A stretch of DNA of 64,000 nucleotides from Raphanus sativus. Its lineage: Eukaryota; Streptophyta; Magnoliopsida; Brassicales; Brassicaceae. The stretch lies in assembly GCF_000801105.2 (NCBI RefSeq), contig NC_079517.1, positions 1,860,001 through 1,924,000 of the forward strand, read 5' to 3'. Below are positions 12,060 through 24,496 of this stretch, in pieces (within the stretch, counting starts at the first letter, position 1; every line of letters begins with the position of its first letter). The notes below the pieces were generated by a model, which ran no database searches, was not told the origin of the DNA, and saw only the letters and a list, made by a program, of their open reading frames with translations. The translations under genes were made by a program, and so were the position numbers.

Positions 12060-14897
12060 GCATCATTAGCCCAGATCTGGTGGTGGATATTTTAGGCAAT
12101 AATTTTTCTATTTATTCATTTTTACTCTCTTTCTTTATGCGTATTATTAATTTTTTGAGATTATTTTCTTACCAAAATTATTACTTTCAGATTTTAATGG
12201 TAAAAATAGGAACCTCTATGGACAATACAACGAGTAATTTTATTTCTTCTTCGGTGTAATTTAGTTGGGTGTGTATTTTTTTAGCCTTCATCACATTTAA
12301 ATTGTGAACAGTTTATACATGGATCTTTGGATTATTTTTAAGAACGAATTTTTAGATGATATCTTAACGAATTGACAGGAATATCTTAGTTACAAATTTG
12401 TAAAATACCGAGTGGTGGTATTAAAAATGTTGATTAGTAAAGTTCAAATCATTTTTTGACAGCAGTAAAGTCCAATAATCATTTAATTTAAAAACGTATT
12501 TATAAAAGTATATTAAAACGATTAAATAGAGGATTAAAACGTGAAGGAGAGTTGGTGTGTACATATACATAAGGGATTAGTAGTAGTGGGGGTGGTGGCG
12601 TGGGTCCCACGGAGGTTGGTGGAGATTCACATTTCACAGTGAAGTTTCGAGTAAATACGGCGGCGTTTAGTGTCGGCCCGAAGAGTATCGAGGCCCGTCG
12701 TCCCGCAGCGTTTTGGAAAACCTGATTACTATTTTTCGAGAAAAAAAAAAGTTTGGAAAACCTGATTACTATTAGTTAGTGCATTATTTTGAATGAAACC
12801 TGACTATTATTATTGATAAAGTTAGATTCATACATGTTAAAAGTTTCGTTAGTTAATATGTAATTTTTCTTCTTTTTAACGATGATGAATCATTTTCCTC
12901 TTCATATAAAATATTCATGTTTTATGAAATTGTAATTAAATTGGTCCGATTATATATAGTAGATGGAATAGAGAAAAATTATTATGTTGGGTGAAAATAG
13001 TAGTAGGTAAACAAAAGGGAGATTATGGACCCATGATGTATATGCTATTGTTTTAAGATTCATAAACGAAGTGATGAGTGGTCTTCCATCTTGTTGTTTG
13101 CTTGATAATTTGGCCACCAAACTTTGATTCTTATAAATTTTATTAACTTCACCGATTCCCTTTGATTACATGTTACTTTTTACATCTTACCTTACTTTTC
13201 GGATTTTATTTGTGTATTAGATTATGATGATTAGTGATATTCATAAGACTCAAAATCCATATCACATACTGCTAATAGATTACTACGAATAAAATATTTA
13301 TGCATAGTGGTATAACTATGTTATCTCTTATACCAGTCGTTAATCTTCAGTTTTATCACGTAACTCAAAGTCTAACCTATAGAATAGCACAGACACTACT
13401 TGATTATTATTATTATTATTTTGGATCAAACACTACTTGATTATTATAAAGCTCTTCTGCGGGACTTGTAAGAATATTCTACGTTCAACAACTAGTTTGG
13501 AACTGAGAAGGTCTACTTTAAGAGAGAATGTTGTCGCAAACTCAGAAAACAGTCAACAAAGTGCTGCTTTTTCCTTATGGACGCCAACAAAATGCTTATT
13601 AAAGGGTTTTGACACAATATGGATACTAACTTGTTGAACAAAAAAAAATGGATACTAAACTATAGGCTAGTATTATGTGCTAGTTTTATTACTAGTAGTT
13701 GTCGACCGCACGACACATAGATTTAACAGCAGTTACATGTGACTTTACAAGAAGATTTGCATATGCATCCTTAAAGTTGTTTTGTCGGTGGATTTAGATC
13801 TACCATCATAACAACAGCAAAAGTCGTACGAGCATTTAATGAAAATTGACCTTTTTATTTTCATTTTATTGTTCTGAAACTTAAACAGTAATACTATAAA
13901 ACAGCTCAAACACAAAAAGAAGATCTGTAATGTAATTTGCGAAATTATTGAACTAATACAATACGTACGCGTATTGTAAAATTATACGATCATATTATAT
14001 GGTATACGCCTCACTTATTTTTTTGGCGATCTTGAGTTTGGCAGATCGTATAATAAACGAATCACAAGATCCAAAAATATACTTATTGCTGGATTATTAA
14101 ACTTTGTGATTAAACTATGATATATACATGCTTTTAACCATGTGGCATAAAAGATTACATGATTACAGATGCATTATGATTTGAATTAAAATTCTGATAA
14201 TTTAAATAATTCATAAATCTTTTGTATGTTAATTTAAAGAACCTAAAAATACAGAAATCATTCATCTAAATCTCAATCATAAGGCTCCATGTTAAGAAGT
14301 GAGTATAAAACATGAAAATGAAAGCCAACCACTTTTTAGGTAGAGTCCATTCTTATAGATTACACAATCCCTATAGCTAGAGTTGTGAACTGAATCAACA
14401 CCAAACCCGATCAGTTCTGAACCACATCCCTAACATGATAATCATCCCAAAAGGATGAAAAGAACAACGATGAAGAGCAACTTTACCTTTTAAACAATGT
14501 TTAAAGAAAAACCCAAACAACAATACACTTCTCATTTTCTCAGGCTCATCACAAATAGTTTAGAACAGACCCCCCAAAAATGAGAAAATACTTAAAAGTC
14601 ACAAACCAAAAGACCTTGAAACAAACAAAAAACTCTGAATAGTATCAAGAAATACAAATCAATCAAATCAATAAATATGGAAGCTGAAACACGAGAAAAG
14701 GAAAACACACACACACACACACAAAACCAGGAAAAGGAGAAAACTTGGTACAAAAAATGAATAGCGGCTTCTTCCTGCCCCTTTTAAAACAGAGCACACA
14801 GTCTGATGATAAAACAAAACCAAGAAGTGCCTACCATTACCGTGTAACAAACATATATTCACTAGGAGTTGAGTTGTATTACCCTTAGAATTATTTT
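12060..14897. other. Intergenic region upstream of MS1
   Basis: AT-rich with no supportable gene. The phrase TTTGGAAAACCTGATTACTA occurs twice, at about 12713 and 12752, a small local duplication. The frame at 13437-13637 is unrecognised and probably chance. A CA repeat lies at about 14706-14722, near the 3' flank of the next gene. Confidence 0.55.
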
Positions 14898-17800
14898 TCA
14901 ATCTGAGTCACTTGAACTAGAGCTTGAGCTTGAAGAATCGGACTTACCCTTCCCCTTCTTCTCCTCTGTCTTTACTTTATACTCTGCGATGCTTTCCCCT
15001 AAATCTTCAGGAGTTTCTTTGGACTCAGGACTCTCTAAAATCCCATCAATGTTGCTTGAGGTCTCAGCTTTTGCTTCTTCAGTCACAACTTCATCGCTTC
15101 TTAGTGTTACATTACTAGACTCAATGGCTTCTGTGGGTGCCACCTCTCTTTCAGAGATTACTTCCATTGCCATCTCCTCCTTTGGTTCTGAAGGTTTTGG
15201 AATTTCCTCCAGTGATCGAGCTTCTATAGACGATGCATCGTATGATGTGGTTATCTCTTTCGGTCTACTTTCCTCTTCTTCTTTCTCAGGTGTGTTCGTC
15301 AGATGAACATTTGTCTCATCAAGATATCTTTCTTCAACTAAAGACCCTGACGGTTCCATTTCAACTGCACGTTTGGTTTCTCCAGACCCACCATCTGATC
15401 CTGGCGACATTGGTTGCTTGCCCATGCTCTCTACAACAGCCTGATTCATAGCAGTATCTAGATCATCTTTCGACGTAGCTTCCACCACTGTTAAATCTGA
15501 CTTGGCCTCTGTTGAGTTTTCAGAGTTTTCATGAGCCAACTGGTCTTGAATGGTGCTTGGGAGTATAACATCCTCAACCTCAGATCCTTCATGGATCTGC
15601 TGGAAAGCAGATTCTCTGTCTTCAACAGATCCCGCTTCAAGAACAGGCAGAGCTTCCGTCTGTTCATTAGCAGTGTCTGATCCTATTGAAGATGGCTCAG
15701 GTTCAGAATTTGGCACAACTTCTTTAGCACTGAAGTCTAAACTCGTGTCAAGTTCAGACAACAATCCTTCTTCATCAATCTCTTTTATCTCGCCTGCCTC
15801 TTCAGTGATAACTTCAGGAGGACTTTGAGATATTGCATGTAAATCTGTAAGCTGATCTAACCGCTCTGCTTCTTCGGTGATAACTTCAGGAGGACTTTGA
15901 GATATTGCACGTAAATCTGTAAGCTGATCTAACCGCTCGACTTCATGGTCAAGCCCCTCATTAACAGTTTCTTGGAAGAAGTCCGCCTTCGAGCCTTCAC
16001 CAACCATAGGTGTTTCGTACTCAGGAGACTCTGCCGGAGATGAGGATGTGTCAGATGTCAAACAAGATAACTCGGCTGTATCCTCAGGAGCATCGTGATC
16101 TTCGTGGAAAGTGATGTTGCGGGAAAAGACCACACTAACAGGAGCTTCACGTGCTGGTATCTGCAACAACGCAGCACAGTGATATATCAGAGTCTGCGCC
16201 GAAAAGGTTGTTGTACAAGTAATTAATTTCGTATATTCCCTCTATTATTGTGTAGGTTATGATGTTAAGTATATCACATAAAGTATTTTAAGGTTAGAGG
16301 AGAGCAGTAGAGAATCGTATACTAAACATATCAGGTAAATGTTGTAGTAATGACCATCTACAAGAGAAGATAAGTTGCATGACTTACTTGATCTTCACCA
16401 GGTTCAAGGGATGATTGTTCAACCACTGATTTATCTGACCAGGTCGGTTCTCTATCTGATTCAAATGGAGTCGTTTCTTCGGATCCCACATTTTGTGCAC
16501 TAGTATTCACACAGTCTACTTCAATATCCATAGTTTGGTTGGGGTGTGTTTCTTCCTTGGCATCAGAAACTGATGACTGAACTGGATCTTGATCCACTTG
16601 TGGAGCATATTCGTCATCAAATGAATGCGTATCAACATACTCAACTGCTCCAGAAGACAAAGTGGCGTAGCTGTCAACTGGTATGTCTGCACTGGATGTT
16701 TGAGGAGTGGCTTCATCTTTTTGTTGATCCTCTTCCTCCTGCATTATGCCTTCAGCTACTCCTCTGTTTACTGAAGTTTCAGCTTTGTCATGTACCACAT
16801 CAGGTGATTCTTCCAGTGTAGCCACATGCTCCATCGTGTCACCATATCCACAAGGTGAACTTGTATGCTCAACTTGAAGATGTTGTTCAACTATCCCTGT
16901 AGATACTACTTCCTCTTCTGTAGGAGAAACCGAGTCCCCCAAAGATTCACTAACATCTAGCGCTCTGGTATCTACAGCCTCTTTCACTTCTTCATGCAGC
17001 TCTTCAAGATCTTCTTGACTAGAAACAGATAAAGAGCCATCCTCCTGGTGATCAGCATTCTCGTTCTTATCCAAAGGTAGAGAGGACGGATCAAGTAAGG
17101 CTTCCTCAAATTCAGACACTGAAACAGTTGAGTTCTTTTGACCATCAAATACAAGGCTTGCCTCTCCTGTAACATGCGTGCTACTCTCTCCAACTTCCCT
17201 TGTACTTGTTTCAGTCTCACCAGAACCTATGCTTTCAGAATATACTTCACGTTCATTATCTGCATTTTCTTGTACTTCTTCGCCATTATTTCTACTGGCT
17301 GAGGGAGGACTCGAATCATAAACAGGTTTTTCGTGGTGGTCACCCACCAAATCACAAAGCTCATGAATTGCTGACTCCTCCAACGAGGGGAGTGCAGTAA
17401 TGAAAGCAGGCGCTTCATCATGGTGATAATCACCCTCCATCCCTCTTGCAACGTGAATATCTAATCCTCCAGAAGAAGTACCTGATTTGTCATGAAGATC
17501 AGCTTTCTGCTCTGAAATCAACATTGCTTCATTCTCATTAGTATTGGCTCTCTCTTCTTCCATCTCTGATACAGATGAATCGCTATCACTGGAGGCCTCT
17601 TCATCATGTTTTGTCTTATCAGAAGTTTCTCCGTCCGTCATATTTGATTGATCATGGTGTGTAGTAACCTGTGTTTCTGCACTTCCCAGTATTATCTCAG
17701 CCACATGATGATGAAGATTTTTGCTATCACCTTGTTCATCAAAATCGGAATCTTCTGAAGAATGGCTTTTTTCATCATCATGGTCAGAAGCTTTTTCATC

Positions 17801-19480
17801 ATCATGGTCAGACGCCATATCAGTTTTAGCTAAATCTGTTTCTCGATCAGCATCATGCTCATCCACCTTCTTTTCTTCATACTCCAGGATTGTGCAGACA
17901 GATTCAGTATCAGGTACAGAACTGACTTTTGATTCACTCACTTCACTGAGCTGCCTTTCAAATGGATAATAGCTCGCTCTCTCATGTGCTAGTCTCTCCA
18001 GCACGAAGAAAGGTCGTAGCCTATCATGTCTAGGACCTCCTCCGAGCATTGATGGACCTACACTAAAACTCTCATGTCTTCTGAACACTGGCTCCTTACG
18101 TTGTGGAGAAGAGAACTCTTCCTCGAAACCGTCACCCTTGAGGTCTGGCTTTTCTTCATTTGGCTCGTACGGAAGATCAAACGGGTTTCTCCTCGCGAAC
18201 ATAATGGACGGAGCAGAGCCAGGGATAGGTGGTAGTCCCATATCATCATACGAAAGATCAAATGGATTCAGCCTTGCGGTTGAGATTGGCGGCATATTAA
18301 AGGGAACATCATCAGCACAGTCAAAATCAATCAGGTTTCTCTCTGCCATCATTCTCATATTGTTGCGAGACCTTCTCCTGGCGATAAGACTCTCCAACCG
18401 TTGGTTTCTTTCAAGCTCGAGACTTCCTAGATCCATGACATTCTTTTGGTCAGCCTCAGTCCATGTGATTGGTGATTTACATTCGTCGTCCTTCTCTTCC
18501 TTCTTCCCCTCTTCCTCTTTGTTGTTGTTGTCGTCTCCCTCTTCTCCATGACTTTCGCTGTTAACATCAGACTCCACTCCTTCATCACTACTACTACTAC
18601 TCATATCTGGCTCCTCTGAAGTTGCATCTGATCCTTCAAGATCACGACCTGGATTCTCAGAGTGTAAAAGCGGGTGAAGCTCATCAAGCATGGGGATGAT
18701 GTCTGTCATAGAGGGGTCAGGTGAAGAACTTTCCGCACCATCAGAACTAGAATCCAGTGAGTCGTCTGCATCATCATCATCCTCGCCCTCCTCATGCCTC
18801 ATTGGTCTCCAAGGTGAGACTGGAGATACATCCTTTGAATCCTCCTCCATCATTTCATCTAAAGATCCACCAATTTTCCTCGGCTGTTCTGCATCATGCT
18901 TCCCATCATTTCCAATAAACTTCTCCTCTTCTCCATCTCCCTTCTTCTCCAAATCCAAAACAAATGCTCTCTCCTCAAACTTAACCTGACTCTCACGTTT
19001 GACCTCATCAACCAAAGGCCTGTAATCAAAATGTTGTTCCTCAACCTCATTCAGCTGGTTTTCCACTACTCTGTCAGCATCACCATTTCCATCTTTCTCC
19101 GTGCTCACCAGCCTCTCCACCGTAAAACTCTCGTCGCCACTCTCAACAACAACAGTAGGATCCCTCGAAACCTCAGTTCTAAAAGGAGCAGCCTCGTGAA
19201 CAGTAGTTTCCGGCTCTGCTGTTTCGATCTCGATCTCAGGTATAATATTCGGCTCTCCGAAACTAAGAATCGCCCCAAGCAAAACGAATGTGCAGACCAG
19301 AACAGGAGATGCAGCCAGCAAGGGAGAAAATAAAAGAGGACAAGCTCTATACACAAGATACAAACCCCCAACACAGCCAAGGAGAAAGGGATGACTGCTG
19401 ATCCATCTATAGGAAGTTCTGATCACGATCACAAATAATCTCCGTATTTGAACTCTGAACTCAGACCGATCACTGATCAT
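14898..19480 (-). CDS. Large acidic membrane-anchored plant protein (At5g17910-like)
   Basis: Two coding exons on the minus strand, 19480-16388 and 16160-14898, join in phase to give 1451 residues. The N-terminus (about 30-75) is hydrophobic, with one or two membrane segments (LLGCVGGLYLVYR, then VLVCTFVLLGAILSFG). The rest is highly acidic, rich in E, D and S and probably disordered. A conserved arginine-rich patch (LIARRRSRNNMR) is followed by two NPFDL repeats (ARLNPFDL and ARRNPFDL). The C-terminus is KGKGKSD followed by a serine run. Position and sequence match Arabidopsis At5g17910, called 'cardiomyopathy-associated 5-like' in old annotations, a name without functional support. Function is unknown; anchoring in an endomembrane is inferred from the N-terminus. 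Exon 2 carries a 24-codon tandem duplication. Confidence 0.85.
15796..15939 (-). repeat. 24-codon tandem duplication inside the At5g17910-like gene
   Basis: Two adjacent 72-bp units (15796-15867 and 15868-15939) differ at only a few bases. Each encodes RLDQLTD..AISQSPPEVITEEA. The duplication is in frame, so the protein stays open. Confidence 0.9.
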
Positions 19481-20200
19481 CTTTATTTTCCTTCTTCTTA
19501 TTCTCCAGGTTGTTTGAGTCTGTATAAAGAAGTAAGAGCAACAATCACAAAATCACTATAATAGAATAAATCTGAAACGAAGTTGACAGAGCTTTTTACA
19601 CAGTTCATAAACTTCAAATTAAATAAAGAGAGCAGTGTTGATCGTATTTTTTTTATGATCTGAGATCAACATTTATTAGATATGCAACTTTCAACCATAA
19701 GTAATAATAATAATCGGATCTAACGCACACGAGTACAGAAACAAGGTAAAATCATTTCACTCAGATGCGAGAATTAGATCGAGTATTGTGGCGAACTCAC
19801 TCACCAGTCTCACCAGCAAACAGATCGTGGACAAAATAGTTTGACTAAACCATACAGTGAAGAGGAAGAAGAAAGAATAATAGTGGACTTTCTTCCTTTA
19901 CAGCAAAACAAATGTAATTCTTCGTTGGCCTCTCTTTGTATCTGCTGATATTACGGTGGTGGCGGTGGCTACTTTCGGCACCATTATTTATTTTTGATAT
20001 TCCATTTATTAAACGCAGGTTTTTCTTTCTGCTTTAATAAATTACGCTGTATTTCAAAATTAGAATATGATTAGTAAACTACATTAACCTGAAATACAAA
20101 CATCCGTTGCTATTACTAAATACTACAAGTGCAAAGTGTGGCAGAGATTACTTAATAGCTGTGTGGATGATACTTATCATATTTTTCTTTAAACAGTTTA
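19481..20200 (-). other. Promoter and leader region of the At5g17910-like gene
   Basis: No coding sequence is seen. A GTGAGT donor-like site on the minus strand near 19800 and a CAG acceptor-like site near 19525 suggest a leader intron, as in MS1. This is not proven. Beyond 19980 the DNA becomes AT-rich. Confidence 0.4.
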
Positions 20201-20445
20201 TTATATAATATATAAATATTATTAAAATCATTGACTCACCTAAAATCAAATTGAAAATTTTATATATAATAATAAATAAGATAATATCAAATATTTTATA
20301 GCTAAAATATTGTAATTATCATGTTTCTAAAATTTGTCTATTACTAAAATATATTAAAAATATTTATGAAAACTACTAAATAAGCCTAAAATCATAGAAA
20401 GCATGACATATAATAAAAATCACTTTTCAAATAGTAATATAGTCA
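20200..20445 (-). mobile_element. Helitron-like terminal relic
   Basis: Read on the minus strand from about 20445, the sequence resembles the 5' end of the Helitron in CHS3 intron 1: an ACTATTTGAAAAGTGATTTT-type start, then ATGTCATG, then a CCTATGATTTTAGG-like stretch. The terminal bases have decayed and no 3' hairpin end is recognisable, so only one end is supported. Confidence 0.4.
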
Positions 20446-20524
20446 TTATATGAAGGGACGTCAAGAGTTCTAATTTCATTTGGCTTTATTAAAACATGAA
20501 CATTTTTATTTTCTATTTCCAGGT

Positions 20525-20980
20525 TTGATTGTTTATCACACCAAGTCAAATACAAAGGATATGAGTTTGCTCATGATAATAAACTCGTCACTATCTTCTC
20601 TGCACTTAATTGCTATGATCATATAAGTCACAAACTCTTCTCTTCAATTTTGAAATTGCCCAAAATTTACTCAAATCTTACTTAAAGATGGAACATTTTG
20701 GCGTAGGTGGACAATGGCAAAGCCTGTCTACGATTTACAACTACATAATCTTAATCTAGAGATTAAGATTTTTGACGCAACAATGAGTGCATTCGAATAT
20801 ATCCATAGCTCTTTTTGCAGCATTATACTTTTTTGTATTTTAGGTATAAGTTGGGTAACATGTGTGTGGAGCTTTTTTCTGAATCATTTTGTTTTTTTGC
20901 CTCTGGCTCATCTAATTAACAAGGAGGTCTTCGTGATACATGGTGGTCTTTTCAGCCATGATGGAGTGAAACTGTCATAT
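20525..20980 (+). pseudogene. PP5-like Ser/Thr phosphatase relic with scrambled order
   Basis: Two pieces are readable. At about 20536-20630 the translation runs SHQVKYKGYEF, then NKLVTIFSALN. This matches the PP5 segment RSHEVKxEGYE..GKLVTVFSAPN near the C-terminus. At about 20895-20980 it reads LPLAHLINKEVFVIHGGLFS and then DGVKLS, matching the PP5 segment around VFVVHGGLFS, which lies earlier in the enzyme. The order is therefore reversed relative to the protein, and stops separate the pieces. It is a non-functional rearranged fragment. A diverged copy of the first piece and its flank lies at about 1020-1330. Confidence 0.7.
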
Positions 20981-21056
20981 ATATATATAAGAGATATCAC
21001 TACAAAAACATGGTTTAACATCATTTATTTTAAATATTTACATTAGTTATAAATGA

Positions 21057-21815
21057 TTTAGGGTTTACGAGTAAGCCACAAAGAACAGTCATTATCTCAT
21101 ACCACCACCACTCTAGGCATACGCCTACGCAGCTAGGTATCGCGAGACTGATCAGTGGGGCCCAGTCTTTGAAACATTCCGAGCTAGGGCGAGTCCACGT
21201 TGGCTCGTGTAGACCTTTCACCCAAATGTGGAACACAAGGAACACAACGACGAAGAGATTTGAAGCGGCTGCAGCCATTGAAACACCGACGAAACCTAAT
21301 CCCATGTAAGATGGGTATGTGGAAGATGGTGCCGGCTAGTGTTGTGATGGTTAATGGGCTTGTGATGCCTTGTGCTCGAAGGTATATACGAAGAGGATGA
21401 AGAAAAGAGTTGGTGAGCAAGTCAGGAATAAAGCATAGGATATATGTTTGAGACAACGATGAGATACTTGGATCTTGATGGAGAGAGATCATGATCTTTT
21501 CCAAGTTGAGCCAGACAGTGACGATCACAAGCGAACTGGTGAGCAAGAAAAGCATGGTTCTCTGAAGATTTAGTGAGAGGAGTTTTGGCTTGCCGGCTCC
21601 AAAGGCTTGAGAGCATAGTGGGTCCATGCCAAGTGCAAGGCCTGCGAGGACTGAGTATCCAGTGATGTTGGCGAAGGCAATGGCCAAGGAGCCACCAGCG
21701 AGCTCTAGTTCACCGATATGACCGAGGAAGAGCATTGAGATGGCTGAGCAAGCGTAGAGGATGAGAGCGGCCAGGATTGTTGGAAAGGCTAAGGAGAAGA
21801 GAGACTTTGCCTCAG
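21057..21815 (-). pseudogene. MATE (DETOXIFICATION) transporter fragment, frameshifted
   Basis: The minus-strand frame to 21184 reads EAKSLFSLAFPTILAALI, then LFLGHIGELELAGGSLAIAF, then LALGMDPLCSQAFGAGK. These are hallmarks of the plant MATE/DTX subfamily around DTX48-56. After FHIPI the frame breaks near 21305, apparently through a deletion of a little over ten bases. It resumes as GLGFVGVSMAAAASNLFVVV, then WTRPSSECFKDW, ending at CGLLVNPKS. The true N-terminus and the C-terminal half are missing. Upstream of residue EAK the frame is unrelated. No counterpart is known between the Arabidopsis neighbours, so it is a transposed gene fragment. Confidence 0.85.
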
Positions 21816-21899
21816 CTTTGCCAGTATTAAGGGTAACATCGACACTAACCACTATAACTTTTAACGTGAGCTCCGTTACGAAAAACTCGCTTCGCAAAT

Positions 21900-22333
21900 A
21901 ATACTACAGATTGTTCAAATCATATTAGATAAACATTATAAATATTAATGATTACTTTATGTTTATACTCAAACTATATATCTATACTAATTTTTTTAAT
22001 AAAAAAATTATCATCTTATTATTTTATCAAATTGTGTCATATTTTACAATAGCTCAGCTTTAGACTTAAAATTCTTATTTATCGTATCTATTGATTTATC
22101 GAATATTAATTTATAAAGTTTCTACTATATCTTAAAAACAATCTTAATTATCTTCAGAAAATAATGAGAATAATAAGTTGAATCCTTATCCTAATAGGAC
22201 TCCAAAATAGTATACATGGATGTTAACTTTGTCCTATTCTTAAAATCAACCTCTGTATATTTAATTCGAGTCATATATAAAACGTGAAAGATTCTTAAGA
22301 AACTTCTCAGAGTATGCCTTCTCACTCAGAGGA
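21900..22333. other. AT-rich spacer between gene fragments
   Basis: Non-coding AT-rich DNA separates the MATE and RING fragments. No terminal repeats could be tied to either. Confidence 0.5.
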
Positions 22334-22485
22334 AGACTTGGCGTATACGTCTTGACGATGATTTTGAAGTTGATCAGATGCTTTCCATCGATTTATGTGG
22401 TCATCAATTCTGTGTAGAGTGCATAAAACAGTATGTAGAGGCGGTGCTACTCGAGGGAAGAGTAGGGAGATTTAAATATGAATGA
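22334..22485 (+). pseudogene. RBR-type RING domain fragment with lost zinc cysteines
   Basis: The frame reads LDDDFEVDQMLSIDLCGHQF, then CVECIKQYVEAVLLEG, matching the start of RING1 in plant RBR (RING-IBR-RING) E3 ligases. The two cysteines expected just before LDDD are replaced: the sequence there is TWRIR, where TCxIC is usual. The frame ends at a stop soon after, where the next zinc pair should be. Only a fragment is present and it cannot fold as a RING. Confidence 0.65.
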
Positions 22486-22713
22486 TACAAGTAGAAACAT
22501 AACTGTATCTTGATTGATACGATGCAATAGACGCTGCTACCATCTGTCTCTGCCCACGAGCTAACGGTAGTAACAAAGTAAATATTAATAACTACTGCAG
22601 TTTGGATAGAGTTCTTAGATCATATAACACAGTAACATGTTTTCTTTCACTAGATCAAACCACAGCGCGGTTTCAGATTTTTTGCTTAAAACTCGAGCAG
22701 ATCTTGATGTGGT

Positions 22714-24245
22714 TTATGTCTCCCAATCTTTCATCTTCTTGCTCCCCTTCGGTTTCTCAATAGGACCATTCATGCCCGCCATTTTCTTGTTGTATTTTTC
22801 GCGTAGAGGATCATTAGAAGTCCACCTGCACCATCATTCATCATCAGAAAAATAATAACAATTCAAAATCTGCAGCTCCATAAACAGATAAACAGACACA
22901 AGATTCTCCCTAACTTAACATAAACCCCCGTTCATATTTTCTTCCAATGATTCAGTTCAGTTCTCATGTTTCTACTCAAATTCTAAACAAAACAGTATTC
23001 AGAGTTCAGAAGCCTATGACTAACCAAATGTAACAAAAGAAAAGCAGAGAGAGCTTACGGGTTACTCCAATCTGTTGTATCCTCATTAACAAGGTGAGTC
23101 CATTTAGTCCTTCTACTGCGACCAAAGTGCTTGACTTGCATGACTTTCGGCAGAATCGATTTGTCCAACCTATCTTCTCCCGTTGGAGCAGAGAAGTCTC
23201 GCTGAAATATACCATCCGTCCCCACGGATCCCGCCTCATCATCAGGATCCGCCTGGAAGAAGGCTCCCTTGTGATAATACTTCTGCATGAAGTTCCACTT
23301 CTTCTTCGGCTGAGTCGACGAAGGCTTCGGATTCTTCCTCTCCCACTCTCTTCTCTCCTGCTCCGTCATGTTCCTCAGCTTCTCTATCTCTTCCCTCTCT
23401 CTCAGCATCGCTTCCTTCGCATCCCTCTCTCTCTTGATCCTAGCGATCTCTCTCGTCTTCCACACTTCGTACTCCTCAGCTTCGTTGATCTCGTCGTCGG
23501 TCTCCACGTCTCCGATGTTCGCTTCTTGCAGTAACATGTTCTTGCGTATCTCCTCGTCTTTCCTAACTTCCTCAACAACTATCTGCTTCGTCTCTATCTT
23601 CCTCATCTCGAGCTTCCTCTTGGCTAGCTCCTCCAGAGCTTGCTCCTCGGCTTCAAGCCTTTCACGCTCTGCAACCGTGTCTCTCTCGGCTTTCGGTACG
23701 AAAACAGGCTTGATCATGGTGATACTACCGGGCATATCGTCTTCGGAATCAGTCTCGTACTCAGACTCCTCTTCCTCCTCATCTTCATCTTCCACCTCGT
23801 CCTCTTCCTCCAAAGGAAGCAGATCAGCCTCCTCCTTAGCTCTTTTGAGGTTCTTCTCTCTGATTCTCCTCCTTCTCTCTTCCAACGCATCTTCATCTTC
23901 TTCCTCGTCTTGATGATTCCTCAACTCTTCTTCCTCTGTAGATACAATCTCAGCCTGCCTAACGCGCCGATGATCTTCTCTAACTTCTTCACGGTTTTCA
24001 GCTCTTGTCTGAGCTAAACGACGCAGTCTCGGATCATCTTTCCTAGCAACCCCTAAGTCATCATGCTTTCGATCCAAAACGTCAGCCTTGTTGTGCATCC
24101 TAACATCTTCATCATCCTCGGCTTCATCGGCCCACTCGGGAGCTTTACCAGGCCAGTATCTTTTCACTTTAGTCTGTCCAATCCCACCTCGGAGTTTCGC
24201 CCTCGTGGCAAGTGCAGCTTCACTCACTCCCGCAGTGACAGACAT
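22714..24245 (-). CDS. MFAP1: Microfibrillar-associated protein 1 homologue, spliceosome factor
   Basis: Two exons on the minus strand, 24245-23059 and 22825-22714, join in phase (CC|G, proline) to 432 residues. The last exon ([15 protein letters not shown] to KKMKDWET) is short and easily missed. Despite the animal-derived name, MFAP1 is a nuclear component of the spliceosomal B complex that works with Prp38. The protein opens with a [16 protein letters not shown] motif, has long acidic EEDE-rich stretches and charged helices in the middle (about 100-300), and ends in the highly conserved [18 protein letters not shown] and [14 protein letters not shown] region. It matches Arabidopsis At5g17900 in position and sequence. 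Nothing is damaged. Confidence 0.95.
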
Positions 24246-24478
24246 CTTATAAGATTACTCGGAAATCAAGCTCAACTGTTTCTGCAGCATAAAAGAAAGA
24301 AAAAAAATACAGGGATGAGATTCAAGCATTGCGTTATGTAAAATCCATATCAATGATATGTGTGTGTGTATCAGTATATCTTAGACCCATTCTGAGTATA
24401 CAAACCCATTCTATTACATCAGTGCACAAACCCAGTTTCCTGACAGGTTCGGTCGTTAATTTAGATTAAAACAAATGA

Positions 24479-24496
24479 CCCCCCCCCCCCCCCCCC
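24479..24496 (+). repeat. Poly-C homopolymer (18 C)
   Basis: An uninterrupted run of 18 C lies in the MFAP1 upstream flank. Its length is likely unstable, or uncertain in the assembly. Confidence 0.9.

Noticed and set aside
14869..15306. Plus-strand serine-rich frame
   Set aside because: Antisense shadow of the acidic C-terminal exon of the At5g17910-like gene.
23368..23913. Plus-strand serine-rich frame of 181 codons
   Set aside because: Antisense of the charged MFAP1 exon.
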